A DNA stretch of 64,000 nt, from assembly GCF_002871945.2 (NCBI RefSeq), contig NZ_CP126963.1, positions 310,001-374,000 of the forward strand. Direction: 5' to 3'. Below, in pieces: positions 26,457-36,095 of the stretch (positions are counted from its first letter, which is position 1; every line of letters begins with the position of its first letter). Made by a program: the position numbers and the translations under genes. Source of the stretch: Gleimia hominis (GTDB lineage Bacteria > Actinomycetota > Actinomycetes > Actinomycetales > Actinomycetaceae). Below the pieces are notes generated by a model. It did not search any database. It saw only the letters and a list, made by a program, of their open reading frames with translations, and was not told the origin of the DNA.

Positions 26457-28121
26457 ATGAGCGGATCACAAGAACGCGGGCCCCGCTCGTTCATTAAAGT
26501 GCTCGCACTGGTGTGCGCATTCGGCCTGGTTGGCTGCCAGACTTTCCCCACGTCCGGGCCCGTGACCGCGTTTAAACGCAGTGAACCGGATTCGGAAACG
26601 GTGGTGTTGAAAGGCTCCGGCCCGGTTAAAGATGCACAACCGGAACAGATTGTCCGTGACTTCATCCGCGCCTCAGGGGCGGGCTGGTCGGATGACTTTC
26701 AGGTTGCGCGCAGTTATTTGACCGCCACGGCGCAGCGGGACTGGTCGGCGGACACGCAGATCCTGATTTACCCGGACGATAAACCCCCAGAAGTTAAACA
26801 AGATGGGCAGAGAGTTAAAGTGTCTGCTGCGGTAAGCGGTCACGTTAACGGCGCGGGCCTGTACGAACCTCAGGCGCGGAAATCGCGTGACGAACTGGAG
26901 TTCCGCCTGTCGCAAGACCGGGATGGGCAGTGGCGGATTAACTCGTTACCCGCGGGCGCTCTGGTGTCGCGCAACGCGTTTGACGCGGCGTTCACGCAAG
27001 CCGCCCTGTATTTCCTTTCGCCCGATAAGAAAACACTGGTTGCGGACCAGCGGTGGTATCCGCGGCGCCGGTTGGCTTCGCACCTCATGCAGGGGCTGAT
27101 TCAAGGTCCTGCGGAGGGGATTCAAGCGGCGGTAGTGAATGCGGTTCCTGAGGGGGCGCGGCTGCCGTTGCAGTCGGTGGAGGTGAATGCTGGCCGGGCG
27201 AAAGTGCGGGTGGAGGCGGAGGAGATCCGCTCACTCGAGTCGCAATCCCTGTTCAAGTGGCAGCTCACGTCAACGCTGATGCAGGTGCCGTCGGTGACGG
27301 AAGTGGACATTGAACTGAATAGTAAACCTTTGGCGGACGTGGCGTTGCCCGCGGAACCGCAGTGGGCGCTGGGCCGGAACGTGGGGCTGTCTGACCGGGG
27401 GATTGAGATTCGAAGTGGAGGCAGTTTCTCGGTGGCGGTACCGGCGTCAACGGTTGGTAACTATTCGGCGGATTACCCCACTATTGGTCCGCTGGAGCAT
27501 TCCCCGATCGCGTACGTGGCGAACCGCAGTGCGCTGGTGGCGGTGACGCGCGATGGGGTGCCGTCGGTGATTTACCGGGGCCAGGAATTAGGGGCGCCGT
27601 CGGTGGACCGCGCCGGCTGGGTGTGGAGCGTGGATGCGGGCGAGTTGATTGCTGCCAGTGTGAATAATGAGGTCGCGAACCTGCCGCAACCGTGGGATAG
27701 TGGCGGACCGCTGCAGCAAGTGTGGGTGTCGCCAGATGGGGCACACGCACTGTTGAAACGCGGCGGGGAGCACCGGAGCGTGTGGATCGCGGAAGTGAAG
27801 CGATCCCCGTCAGGCACACCGCTTGGGCTGACTAACCCGCGGCAAGTGGATGACCTTAACGATTCCGTGGACTGCTCCTGGGCGGGTAACGGCGTGGCTG
27901 TGGGATTGAAAGACGATGGAGACCACTCCAAAGTTGTGTTCAAAGACCTCGTTTCGGGAAGTTCCACCATGGCGATCCCAGGCCGCGCCAACCGCGTGTC
28001 TGCCGGATCTAGCCCGCAAAACGTTATCTTGGAGCAAGCTGACGGCGGGTACCTCACACGTGTGGGAGCGTCGTGGCGCGCCGATTCCGTGGAACAAAAA
28101 TCTTTGACCTTTCCCCGGTAA
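26457..28121 (+). CDS. lpqB: Lipoprotein LpqB
   Basis: 554 residues. GGAGGAGAATACGC precedes the ATG. A lipoprotein signal ends in GLVGC with Cys27 as the lipidated residue. A GerMN-like region follows (about 180-290: WYPRRRLASHLMQGLIQGPAEGIQ), then a beta-propeller-like C-terminal domain with motifs such as WVSPDGAHALLKRGGEHRSVWIAEV. LpqB modulates the MtrB sensor from outside the membrane. It is 25 bases after mtrB, in the conserved mtrA-mtrB-lpqB operon. Confidence 0.94.
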   Translation: MSGSQERGPRSFIKVLALVCAFGLVGCQTFPTSGPVTAFKRSEPDSETVVLKGSGPVKDAQPEQIVRDFIRASGAGWSDDFQVARSYLTATAQRDWSADTQILIYPDDKPPEVKQDGQRVKVSAAVSGHVNGAGLYEPQARKSRDELEFRLSQDRDGQWRINSLPAGALVSRNAFDAAFTQAALYFLSPDKKTLVADQRWYPRRRLASHLMQGLIQGPAEGIQAAVVNAVPEGARLPLQSVEVNAGRAKVRVEAEEIRSLESQSLFKWQLTSTLMQVPSVTEVDIELNSKPLADVALPAEPQWALGRNVGLSDRGIEIRSGGSFSVAVPASTVGNYSADYPTIGPLEHSPIAYVANRSALVAVTRDGVPSVIYRGQELGAPSVDRAGWVWSVDAGELIAASVNNEVANLPQPWDSGGPLQQVWVSPDGAHALLKRGGEHRSVWIAEVKRSPSGTPLGLTNPRQVDDLNDSVDCSWAGNGVAVGLKDDGDHSKVVFKDLVSGSSTMAIPGRANRVSAGSSPQNVILEQADGGYLTRVGASWRADSVEQKSLTFPR

Positions 28122-28170
28122 GCCACCAGACCTGTTAGGGCGACCGGGTGCGATAGCGTTCCAAATCCGT

Positions 28171-28250
28171 GAGGTTCTTGGGTGCCGGAGGTTTTCAGGT
28201 TTGCGAGGTTCCTTGACGCTGGAGGTTTTCAGGTTTGCGAGGTTCCTTGA
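28171..28250 (+). repeat. 34-bp tandem repeat between lpqB and comF
   Basis: Units 28171-28204 and 28205-28238 share GGAGGTTTTCAGGTTTGC and differ in their middle; a partial third begins at 28239. The array lies 50 bases after lpqB and contains no coding frame of its own. Confidence 0.85.
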
Positions 28251-28283
28251 AGGCGTAAGTGGAGGGGCTGTCCAGCGCATTTG

Positions 28284-28320
28284 TGTGGATGAGCTGCGTC
28301 CACATGGCTTGTTTTCCACG
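28284..28320. promoter_or_regulatory. Cluster of DnaA-box-like 9-mers before comF
   Basis: Three near-matches to TTATCCACA: TGTGGATGA (28284-28292, reverse), GCGTCCACA (28296-28304) and TTTTCCACG (28312-28320). The first two also form an inverted repeat TGTGGA/TCCACA, so a hairpin or dimeric operator explains them equally well. Confidence 0.3.
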
Positions 28321-28371
28321 ACCTGCTTACACTGAGCCCCACGGCGGGGGAGTGATCGTAATACTGGGGGC

Positions 28372-29061
28372 ATGTACGCGCGCCCTCTTTTGGATCTGCT
28401 GTTGCCCACTGCGTGCGCCGGTTGCGGCCGGTGGGACACGCCCCTGTGTGAGGCATGTGGGAACCTGTCGAGCACCTACCCGCGTCCGCATGTGCTTGAG
28501 GAAGTGGGGAGCCCCGCGGTTGCCGCACTTTCACTCGGTAAATATGACGGACCTTTGCGGCGCATAATTCTCACCGCTAAACATGATTCGGGTGCGCGGT
28601 TAGATACCTGGCTTTACCACTGTGGAATAACTTTGGGGGCGGCCGCTGTGGACCGCCTGGAGTGTGCCGGGGCTGTGGGTGGTGAAGAAGTGTGTGTTGT
28701 TCCTGCGCCGTCCAAGCTGCGGCGCCGCTGGCAGGGGATGATGGTTACTCCGCAGGTAGCGTGTGCGGTGGCGCAAACACTGCGGGCAGTGGGGGTGCCG
28801 GCACAGATGCGAGAGGTGTTGGCGCTGCGGGTGGGCCAGCGCACCCAGTCGGGCCGGGATGCGCAGACGCGCCGCCGGGGTCGCCACGGGGCAATGTTCT
28901 TGCGTACCCCGGTGCGGCAGCGGCAAGCAATCGTGGTGGATGACGTGATCACCACGGGCGCCACGATCCGAGAGTGCGTGCGCGTGTTAGAAAGCACGGG
29001 GGTGCAGGTGCCGCTCGTGCTCAGTTTGGCTGTAGTGAAGAAACCCCAGTTCATAGGGTAG
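28372..29061 (+). CDS. ComF family phosphoribosyltransferase-like protein
   Basis: 229 residues. An N-terminal zinc-ribbon-like segment (CAGCGRWDTPLCEAC) is followed by a type I phosphoribosyltransferase domain with the PRPP loop IVVDDVITTGATIREC. The segment RTQSGRDAQTRRR is typical of ComF. In naturally competent bacteria ComF helps DNA uptake; in actinobacteria its role is not established. The order lpqB-comF-hpf-secA is conserved with Rv3244c-Rv3240c. Confidence 0.9.
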   Translation: MYARPLLDLLLPTACAGCGRWDTPLCEACGNLSSTYPRPHVLEEVGSPAVAALSLGKYDGPLRRIILTAKHDSGARLDTWLYHCGITLGAAAVDRLECAGAVGGEEVCVVPAPSKLRRRWQGMMVTPQVACAVAQTLRAVGVPAQMREVLALRVGQRTQSGRDAQTRRRGRHGAMFLRTPVRQRQAIVVDDVITTGATIRECVRVLESTGVQVPLVLSLAVVKKPQFIG

Positions 29062-29077
29062 AATCTAACACCATAAG

Positions 29078-29107
29078 GTGACGTAGTTCACCGCAGTCAG
29101 GTATTAT
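29078..29107 (+). promoter_or_regulatory. Probable hpf promoter
   Basis: GTGACG (29078-29083), an 18-base spacer and TATTAT (29102-29107). It leaves a leader of about 130 bases before hpf, longer than usual, so leader regulation is possible. Confidence 0.4.
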
Positions 29108-29244
29108 AGGTGTATGCCTAGTGAGTTAACACTTACAAAGAGGTAGGCGACCGGGAGGTGGTAGTTAAACTCACCGCTGGCACAGCCGTTGTGTCAGTAA
29201 TCAGTCTCCCTGCGTAGGGATGGACCTATATTCCAGGAGGAATC

Positions 29245-29913
29245 ATGGATATCACAGTTGTCGGACGCAATGCCGAAATTCACCCGAACTTCCGCGAATA
29301 CATTGAAGATAAGGTTGCGAAGGTCACGCAGTTTTATCCTCGGGCGCAACGCATCGACGTGGAGCTAACGCACGAACGCAACCCCCGGCAGGCGGAAACT
29401 GCGGAACGCATAGAGCTCACCGTATTTGGTAAAGGCCCTATTATTCGCGCGGAAGCCTCCAGTTCGGATCGGTACGCAGCTGTCGACATTGCAACCGGTA
29501 AGCTGTTCGAGCGACTCCGCCGTGCTCGCGACCGGGCGAAAGACCACCGCCGGCGTTTCCACCAGCCAATCGCAGCTGATTTGGGTGGGATCGTGCCCGA
29601 CGAACCAGAAGAGAAACCGGAACCTAAAGAACCCGTTTCAGACAAACTGCGTTCCGCGGAAGATCTCAAACTCGGTGAAGAACGCGAAGAGCAGCTGGGA
29701 GACTCCCCCGTTATCGTCCGGCAAAAACTACACGAAAGCCAACCGATGACGGTAGATCAGGCACTGTACCAAATGGAATTGGTGGGCCACCCGTTCTTCC
29801 TATTCATTGATTCAGAAACCGGCCAGCCATGCGCGGTCTACCACCGCTCTGGCTGGACCTACGGGGTTATCCGCCTCAACGCCGTAGTCGCAGGAGTAGT
29901 AGACGACAAGTAG
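29245..29913 (+). CDS. hpf: Long-form ribosome hibernation promoting factor
   Basis: 222 residues, with AGGAGG before the ATG. The N-terminal S30AE domain (MDITVVGRNAEIHPNFREYIEDKVAKV) binds the decoding centre. A charged linker follows, then the C-terminal dimerisation domain (QPMTVDQALYQMELVGHPFFLFIDSETGQPCAVYHRSGWTYGVIRL). Long HPF dimers pair 70S ribosomes into inactive 100S particles in stationary phase. The gene ends at a strong hairpin terminator. Locus matches M. tuberculosis Rv3241c. Confidence 0.95.
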   Translation: MDITVVGRNAEIHPNFREYIEDKVAKVTQFYPRAQRIDVELTHERNPRQAETAERIELTVFGKGPIIRAEASSSDRYAAVDIATGKLFERLRRARDRAKDHRRRFHQPIAADLGGIVPDEPEEKPEPKEPVSDKLRSAEDLKLGEEREEQLGDSPVIVRQKLHESQPMTVDQALYQMELVGHPFFLFIDSETGQPCAVYHRSGWTYGVIRLNAVVAGVVDDK

Positions 29914-30004
29914 CACGTAAAACAAGTTTCGAACGGTAATCAATACGTCCAAGACACGCATGCTAATGCGTTAATTAGCGCGGAATATGCATGTGGGCGT
30001 TAAA

Positions 30005-30057
30005 AACACTCCCTGAAAGCTAAGTTGGTTCCACAGCTCTTGCTTTCAGGGAGTGTT
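30005..30057. terminator. Bidirectional terminator between hpf and the HtaA gene
   Basis: A perfect 16-bp inverted repeat: AACACTCCCTGAAAGC (30005-30020) and 30042-30057, with a 21-base loop. The plus-strand side lacks a long U tract; on the minus strand AAAAA at 30002-30006 gives a U run. A partial third copy (GGAGTGTTCTACTCC, 30069-30083) can form its own small hairpin. Confidence 0.82.
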
Positions 30058-30104
30058 CAATGTTTCAAGGAGTGTTCTACTCCCAGGTTAATGCTGCAAA
30101 CCCG

Positions 30105-32387
30105 CTATGAGTGGCGGTTGCGCACTGCGAGCACACCAGCCCCCAGGGCGGCCAAAAGAACACTCGCAAACACGATGCTCATACTGTCCACTCCGGTTGC
30201 AGCCAACCGTTTTGCCTGCCTGCCAGGTGCATGGTTTCCATCAGTGCTTACTGCCTTCAGCTTCGGAGGGTTCGCGGTAGCCTGCACCTGCGCCCGTTGA
30301 GTGACTTCACCAGATTTCTTTTTTGCAAGAGGATCTGTAGTTACCGGTGGTTTCCGATTCGCCAGTGGCTCTGTGCTCGCTGATGGTTGCTGATTCGCCG
30401 GTGGCTTCGGCACGGCTTCCGGTGGGCGTTCTGTATTTGGTTGCTGATTGTTTCCAAGCTCAGACTCTTTGGGGAGCTCTATCCCAACCGCAAATCGCTG
30501 TCCTTCTATCTCTTGGCCGTACACTCGTTCTTCACCGACCTCGCGATATGCCTGTACTTTCGGTATGTAGATCCCGTTGTCAGCGTCTTCGAACACGTGC
30601 TCGCGGTCCGCGGACTTCCACTTATCAGCTGCTCTGGTTGTGCGCCCAAACTTGTCTGAGCACTTGTCTATGCAGTTAATGGACACCCGCCACTTTTGCC
30701 CAGACGTGTCCGCAGCTACATCCCATTGGACCTTTACGTTTTTCTTGGCATCTACAGTGGCTTTAACACTTTTTGGATCAGTCACTGTCTTCGATGTGAC
30801 TTCTGGGATCTTAAGCATGATTCCACGGTCAAAATAGCGACTGTTTAACGAGGCCGCATGTGCAGCAAGTGTGCCGATCGCGTAGGTGCGTCCGGGGATA
30901 AAGTTATCTGCCGCAATAGTGATCGTGTGTTCAAATGTGCCGTCTGAGTTAATCTTTGGAATATACCCCGAGTACAAGCCCCCGGGTCCAGTTAACGTTA
31001 GACACTCGTTGATAACCCACTCGTCATCTTGAGTAACCAAGACGTAGACACCATTGCCAACGGGGTCTTCGGGATCGTTAAAACCCGATCCTTTGAGAGT
31101 GAACTTCATCTCTTTGCCCGCATCAACTACCTTGGGTTTAATTACCTCTAGTTTTGCCTTGGATACACGCGTGTCTCTAGGTTCATCTGCTTTGCAGCGG
31201 CCCCGGTAGCTGCCCATGTTTGGTTTCTGTGCGGGCTGCGTCGATTCGTGTGCCCGTTTTTCTTTCAATGACACAGCTATGCCCGCGAGGTTTTCTCTTG
31301 CACTGTAAAACCCCCCGAACGCAGCGACCCCGGATTGCAAGAGTGTTGCCGCCTCAGTTTTGATAGTCATTGAATCGCCTGAGGTTCTTGCGTCGATGTT
31401 TTGTAGGTTTGCTATCTCTATGCGGTTGTAATCAACCAGCTCACCTTTTGTGGTGGTATCGACGAACCTACGCGATTTCACTTCGGCAGAAAGCACCCCA
31501 TTTCGCTTTCCGCCAGCTGCGTCATTCGCTTTAGTCAACTGTATAGCGGGGTTAGAGATCGTCATCTCCAAAATCCCACCGTGTCCAATAAGGTGAACTG
31601 TGCCTTGGAACTGGAGTGTATTCGAAGGGTGATTCACATCCAGTTTCTGATCGCTAACTGTTTTGAAACTGAAGCTTGTAACTGTTCCGTTTTGGTCTTT
31701 GATGGCGGTTGCACCGCCGGCGGTTTCAACAGTTCCGTGCGCGATCGGGCCTTGGATGTACTTGAGGAAAGAATCGCGTACAGACCAGTTGAGATTACCC
31801 TCAACCGCAGTGGAACGCGATGTCGCTTCACCACCGGAAGGGCTAGCAGGCGTGGTTCCACCCTGTGCACTAGGAGTTGTTCCACCGGTGTGGCTTTGCG
31901 GTGAAGTGGGGGTGCCGGTACTTGAGTTCCCACCAGAATCCTTGTTCAGTGGAGCGCAGTAGTGCGGAGCATCGTCATCACTACCATCGTCTAGGTAAAC
32001 GTTAGCAGCATTCTTAATTAGCTTGAGCGCTGTTGTGGCTTTACTCAGCGCTTGCTCATAGTCGTGTTTTCCAATTAACTCTTTGGCGTTGTCAAAGAAG
32101 GTCTTACCCTGCTGGATTCCACTTAGGTAACCGGTTTTGGCACTGGCGTCACATTTGGAGAAGTCTGTCGCCACTTCTTTAAGCGCTTCCTCGACCTGTG
32201 CAATTTGCTTGTCGAGCTGTGCTTTCAGATCCGAATCTGCAGGCCCACTACTAGCATTTATTAATCCACCGCCAGTAACTGCTGCAGCTCCAACCGCGTG
32301 TGGGGAAAAGACGACCATGCTGGTCACAAGCGCTGCTAACGCGAAAATGGAAGAGCTTGCGCGCGTTAAACTTCGTTTGCTTGACAC
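30105..32387 (-). CDS. Cell-wall-anchored HtaA-domain heme protein
   Basis: 760 residues from GTG 32387, chosen because GAGGAAAATAAAC precedes it; the longer frame up to 32495 has no such site. A signal peptide (SSIFALAALVTSMVVFSPHAVGA) is followed by a helical region with two Cys (about 45-130) and a Pro/Ser/Thr linker. The HtaA domain comes next (about 190-360: NWSVRDSFLKYIQGPIAHGT, GHGGILEMTISNPAI). Ig-like (about 400-520) and Fn3-like (about 530-640) regions, a Pro-rich stalk and a sorting signal LAATG-helix-RNRHS complete it. HtaA domains bind heme in corynebacteria. LAxTG suggests a class E sortase. An iron box lies upstream. Confidence 0.85.
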   Translation of the reverse strand: MSSKRSLTRASSSIFALAALVTSMVVFSPHAVGAAAVTGGGLINASSGPADSDLKAQLDKQIAQVEEALKEVATDFSKCDASAKTGYLSGIQQGKTFFDNAKELIGKHDYEQALSKATTALKLIKNAANVYLDDGSDDDAPHYCAPLNKDSGGNSSTGTPTSPQSHTGGTTPSAQGGTTPASPSGGEATSRSTAVEGNLNWSVRDSFLKYIQGPIAHGTVETAGGATAIKDQNGTVTSFSFKTVSDQKLDVNHPSNTLQFQGTVHLIGHGGILEMTISNPAIQLTKANDAAGGKRNGVLSAEVKSRRFVDTTTKGELVDYNRIEIANLQNIDARTSGDSMTIKTEAATLLQSGVAAFGGFYSARENLAGIAVSLKEKRAHESTQPAQKPNMGSYRGRCKADEPRDTRVSKAKLEVIKPKVVDAGKEMKFTLKGSGFNDPEDPVGNGVYVLVTQDDEWVINECLTLTGPGGLYSGYIPKINSDGTFEHTITIAADNFIPGRTYAIGTLAAHAASLNSRYFDRGIMLKIPEVTSKTVTDPKSVKATVDAKKNVKVQWDVAADTSGQKWRVSINCIDKCSDKFGRTTRAADKWKSADREHVFEDADNGIYIPKVQAYREVGEERVYGQEIEGQRFAVGIELPKESELGNNQQPNTERPPEAVPKPPANQQPSASTEPLANRKPPVTTDPLAKKKSGEVTQRAQVQATANPPKLKAVSTDGNHAPGRQAKRLAATGVDSMSIVFASVLLAALGAGVLAVRNRHS

Positions 32388-32510
32388 GTTTATTTTCCTC
32401 TCAGTCTGAAACTGCTTGAAAGGTCTTTTACCGTTCAAGACGTGTCCGAAAAAGTAGGCGAACCCGCGTGCACGTGCAGTTTCTACTGAGAGCATCTACT
32501 TTACGGGCGC

Positions 32511-32529
32511 TTAGGTTAGCCTCGCCTAA
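32511..32529. promoter_or_regulatory. DtxR/IdeR iron box
   Basis: TTAGGTTAGCCTCGCCTAA matches the DtxR consensus TTAGGTTAGCCTAACCTAA at 17 of 19 positions. It lies 123 bases upstream of the HtaA-protein start. Binding of Fe-loaded DtxR here would repress the gene, so it should be induced by iron limitation. Confidence 0.88.
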
Positions 32530-32534
32530 TTTAA

Positions 32535-32586
32535 CATGAGGGAGCCGAGTTCTTAACATCCACGCAAACGAAGCTCGACCCTCATG
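32535..32586. other. Inverted repeat between the HtaA and secA genes
   Basis: CATGAGGG (32535-32542) and CCCTCATG (32579-32586) are perfect inverted arms, extended by related CCGAG/CTCGA sequence inside. The 36-base interior contains CTTAACATCC. The rest of the 364-base gap (32388-32751) holds the iron box and the secA promoter region (TAGAAT near 32690 is a possible -10) and no gene. Confidence 0.5.
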
Positions 32587-32751
32587 ATATAAAACGAACG
32601 CTTATGGCAGACAAGCCGGTAGCAATCTTGTCGGATTTGTTCGCTAGCCGCTAATCCGCGCGCAAGTGTACGGCCTTGTGGAACTTAGGATTAGAATGGG
32701 AGGGTTGATAGTGTAGCTAGGCTACTTTGCCCGAACTGACGATGGAGAAAC

Positions 32752-35526
32752 GTGTCTATTCTTGACAAGATTTTGCGAATGGGTGAAGGGCGTGTCCTGC
32801 GTAAGCTCGAGCAGGTTGCAAAGCAGGTGGACGCCCTTGAAGACGACTTCAAAGCTCTAACTGATGAGGAACTGAAGGCGAAAACCCCGGAGTTCAAAGA
32901 ACGCCTCGAAAACGGGGAATCGTTAGATGACCTGATGGTAGAAGCTTTCGCCACCGTCCGTGAAGCTGCGGACCGCGTATTGGGGCTGCGGCCCTTCCAC
33001 GTCCAACTGATCGGTGGGGCGGCGCTGCATCAAGGTAACATCGCAGAAATGAAAACGGGTGAAGGCAAGACCTTAGTGGCCACCCTTCCCGCGTACCTGC
33101 GGGCACTGTCCGGCAAAGGCGTGCACGTTGTAACCGTGAACGATTACCTCGCGTCATACCAGTCAGAACTAATGGGACGCGTCTATCGCTTCCTCGGTCT
33201 AACCTGCGGCTGTATCCTCACCGGGCAAAGCCCATCAGAGCGGCGGGAACAGTACAACTGCGACATCACCTACGGGACAAACAACGAGTTCGGTTTCGAC
33301 TACCTGCGCGACAACATGGCCCAGCGCCCCGAAGACATGGTTCAGCGCGGCCACAACTACGTGATTGTCGATGAGGTCGACTCCATCCTGATTGACGAGG
33401 CCCGGACCCCACTGATTATCTCCGGCCCCGCCACAGGAGATGTGAACCAGTGGTACCGCACGTTCGCGGACCTGGTTTTGAACCTCAACCGGGATAAAGA
33501 CTACGAGGTTGACGAGAAGAAGAAAACGGTTGGAATTCTAGATTCTGGTATTGACTATGTGGAGGACCAACTGGGGATCTTCAACCTCTACGACGCCGCT
33601 TACACGCCGCTGATCGGGTTTTTGAACAATGCGATTAAAGCAAAGGAACTGTTCAAACGCGACAAAGACTACATCGTGCAAAACGGGGAAGTGCTGATTG
33701 TTGACGAGCACACGGGGCGTGTCTTGCCGGGCCGGCGTTACAACGAGGGCATGCACCAGGCGATCGAAGCGAAAGAGCGTGTGGAGATTAAAGCTGAAAA
33801 CCAGACGCTTGCAACGATTACGCTGCAAAACTACTTCCGTCTCTACCCTGAGGGGTCGCGAGCGGGAATGACGGGTACCGCAGAGACGGAAGCAGCGGAA
33901 TTCGCGTCCACCTACAAAATTGGCGTGGTGCCCATTCCGACCAACCGTCCGATGATTCGTAAAGACCAGCCGGACGTGATTTACCCACGGTTCGCGTCGA
34001 AAATGAAAGCGGTTGTGGATGACATTGAACGCCGGCACCAAGAGGGTCAACCTGTGCTGGTGGGCACCACGTCGGTGGAGAAGTCCGAGTTGGTTTCTCA
34101 ACTGCTGCGGGAGCGGCACATTCCGCACGAAGTGTTGAACGCGAAGCAGCATGAGCGCGAAGCAGATGTCGTCGCGATGGCTGGGCGTAAAGGCGCGGTG
34201 ACGGTAGCGACGAACATGGCTGGGCGTGGTACCGACATTATGCTCGGTGGTAACGCGGAGCACCTTGCGGTGGCGCAGATGAAAGATCGTGGTTTGGACC
34301 CTCAGGAGGATGCGGAGGAATACAACGCGTTGTGGCCGCAGGTGCTGGAGGAAGCTCGGGACGCGGTGGCTGCTGAACACGATGAGGTCACGGCGCTCGG
34401 TGGCTTGTACGTGTTGGGGACGGAACGGCACGAGTCCCGACGGATTGATAACCAGCTGCGGGGTCGGTCTGGCCGTCAGGGGGACCCGGGGGAGTCGCGG
34501 TTCTACCTGTCGATGGAAGATGACTTGATGCGCATGTTCAACTCCGCGATGGTGCAGCGGGTGATGCAGTCGGGTCGGTACCCGGAGGATCTGCCGATTG
34601 AGTCGAAGATGGTGTCGAAGTCGATTGCGTCGGCCCAGTCGCAGGTTGAGGCTCGGAACTTTGAGATTCGTAAGAACGTGTTGAAGTATGACGATGTGAT
34701 GACGGGCCAGCGCGAAACTGTTTACGGTGAGCGGCAGCGCGTGTTGAATGGTGAGGACATGCGCCCGCAGATGGATTTCTTCATGGAGCACATCGTGTCG
34801 GGTGTGATTGAAAATCGGGTGAGTGAAGAAAACATCACGGAAGACACGTTGAAAGAGTTGGATCAGATGATGCGGACCCTGTATCCGGCGACGATTACTG
34901 CCAAGGAAGTGGCGGAAGCGTCCGGTGGGGTGAACGCTGTCAGTCTTGCGGATTTGGAGTTTGAGTACACATCGGATATTAAGACGGAGTATCAGAAGCT
35001 TGAGGAGAAAATCGAGCAAAACCCGTTGGCGCAAGCGCAGTTAGGGGAGAATCCGATGCGGGAGTTGGAGCGTCGGGTGATTTTGGCGGCTGTGGACCGG
35101 TCGTGGCGTGAGCACTTGTATGAGATGGATTATTTGAAGGAAGGCATTGGGCTGCGTGCGATGGGGCAGCGGGATCCGCTGGTTGAGTACGCAGCTGAGG
35201 GCGCGCAGATGTTCACGGCGATGATGGATCGGATCCGGGAGGAGTCGGTGCAGCAGGCGTTTGCTTACGCGGGCCAGTTCCAGTTGGTGTTCGCCCAGCA
35301 GCAACAGGAGGCTGGGCAGAAGGAGTCGGAGCAGGTTGCGACGATTACGACGACGCCGCTGAGTGGGTCCACTCAAAATAACGTGATGGGTAATGTGGGT
35401 CGGCAGGAGATGGAGAAGAACCTGCAGACTTCTGCAGCCACGAATGAGGGCGATGCGGAGAAGCCGGCGCGTAAGCGGGGGAACCGGGCGGAGCGTCGGG
35501 CTGCGCGGAGGAAGAAGAAACGTTAA
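32752..35526 (+). CDS. secA: Preprotein translocase ATPase SecA
   Basis: 924 residues from GTG 32752 (GGAGAAAC upstream). SecA drives unfolded proteins through SecYEG. Walker A is MKTGEGKT, the DEAD-type box is [16 protein letters not shown], and the second RecA motif is [19 protein letters not shown]. The helical wing and two-helix finger region is present ([31 protein letters not shown]). The C-terminus ends in a basic tail ([21 protein letters not shown]) without the CxCxSGxxxxxCC zinc motif, as in actinobacterial SecA1. Confidence 0.97.
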   Translation: MSILDKILRMGEGRVLRKLEQVAKQVDALEDDFKALTDEELKAKTPEFKERLENGESLDDLMVEAFATVREAADRVLGLRPFHVQLIGGAALHQGNIAEMKTGEGKTLVATLPAYLRALSGKGVHVVTVNDYLASYQSELMGRVYRFLGLTCGCILTGQSPSERREQYNCDITYGTNNEFGFDYLRDNMAQRPEDMVQRGHNYVIVDEVDSILIDEARTPLIISGPATGDVNQWYRTFADLVLNLNRDKDYEVDEKKKTVGILDSGIDYVEDQLGIFNLYDAAYTPLIGFLNNAIKAKELFKRDKDYIVQNGEVLIVDEHTGRVLPGRRYNEGMHQAIEAKERVEIKAENQTLATITLQNYFRLYPEGSRAGMTGTAETEAAEFASTYKIGVVPIPTNRPMIRKDQPDVIYPRFASKMKAVVDDIERRHQEGQPVLVGTTSVEKSELVSQLLRERHIPHEVLNAKQHEREADVVAMAGRKGAVTVATNMAGRGTDIMLGGNAEHLAVAQMKDRGLDPQEDAEEYNALWPQVLEEARDAVAAEHDEVTALGGLYVLGTERHESRRIDNQLRGRSGRQGDPGESRFYLSMEDDLMRMFNSAMVQRVMQSGRYPEDLPIESKMVSKSIASAQSQVEARNFEIRKNVLKYDDVMTGQRETVYGERQRVLNGEDMRPQMDFFMEHIVSGVIENRVSEENITEDTLKELDQMMRTLYPATITAKEVAEASGGVNAVSLADLEFEYTSDIKTEYQKLEEKIEQNPLAQAQLGENPMRELERRVILAAVDRSWREHLYEMDYLKEGIGLRAMGQRDPLVEYAAEGAQMFTAMMDRIREESVQQAFAYAGQFQLVFAQQQQEAGQKESEQVATITTTPLSGSTQNNVMGNVGRQEMEKNLQTSAATNEGDAEKPARKRGNRAERRAARRKKKR

Positions 35527-35547
35527 GTAGCGCGGTTCCGGTTGGGA

Positions 35548-36051
35548 CTATGCGATTTCGATCGCGGTTGCGATCCATTGGCTCCGCCGGGCTTCCAACC
35601 GGATGCCCACGCCCCTGGTGTTCGCACCGTCCGTCACGATATGCGTTGTTTCGTAAGTTCGTGCGCTGATTGCGCACACGCGGCTGGAACGCAACTGGGG
35701 GCGACGGATACGCATTGGGCCATTCAGACGGCGGGCGAGCGCTACCCTGCGGTCCAACGCGGTGTACAGGTTCGGCACCATCCATCTTTCTAGTGCGCTG
35801 GCGCGGCGGCATCCGAGCATAGATTCGATTACAGCTAGCGCTAGGGCGCCTGACCACCGAGCGGGTTCGGGTAACTCCACGCGCTGCAGCCATGGGCTAG
35901 CGGTTTCTTCTGGCCGAGAGTAATCCCACGAGACGTCGAGGTTAAGCCACGGAGAGTGGACTGGGGCTGGTCGGACTGGTTTAGTTACTGCGGCGCGCGG
36001 CGGGATGCGTTTGAAACTGCGGATAGGAGTGGTTGTTACCGGGGCGGTCAT
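35548..36051 (-). CDS. Rv3235-like family protein
   Basis: 167 residues from ATG 36051, chosen for AGGAAGG 7 bases upstream over the longer frame to 36096. The phrase PARWSGALALAVIESMLGCRRASALERWMVPNLYTALDRRVALARR matches the actinobacterial Rv3235-type domain (DUF6459). The C-terminal half is basic and beta-rich. Function unknown. It follows secA convergently and is preceded by the LysM gene 44 bases upstream on the same strand. Confidence 0.7.
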   Translation of the reverse strand: MTAPVTTTPIRSFKRIPPRAAVTKPVRPAPVHSPWLNLDVSWDYSRPEETASPWLQRVELPEPARWSGALALAVIESMLGCRRASALERWMVPNLYTALDRRVALARRLNGPMRIRRPQLRSSRVCAISARTYETTHIVTDGANTRGVGIRLEARRSQWIATAIEIA

Positions 36052-36095
36052 CGGGATTGCCTTCCTGAGTGTTAGTGATTGTGATGGTAGTAGCA

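Noticed and set aside
33538..35034. Long open frame of 498 codons on the minus strand inside secA
   Set aside because: It is the mirror of a GC-rich coding sequence; its composition (Arg/His/Leu-rich) is artificial and secA is unmistakable on the plus strand.
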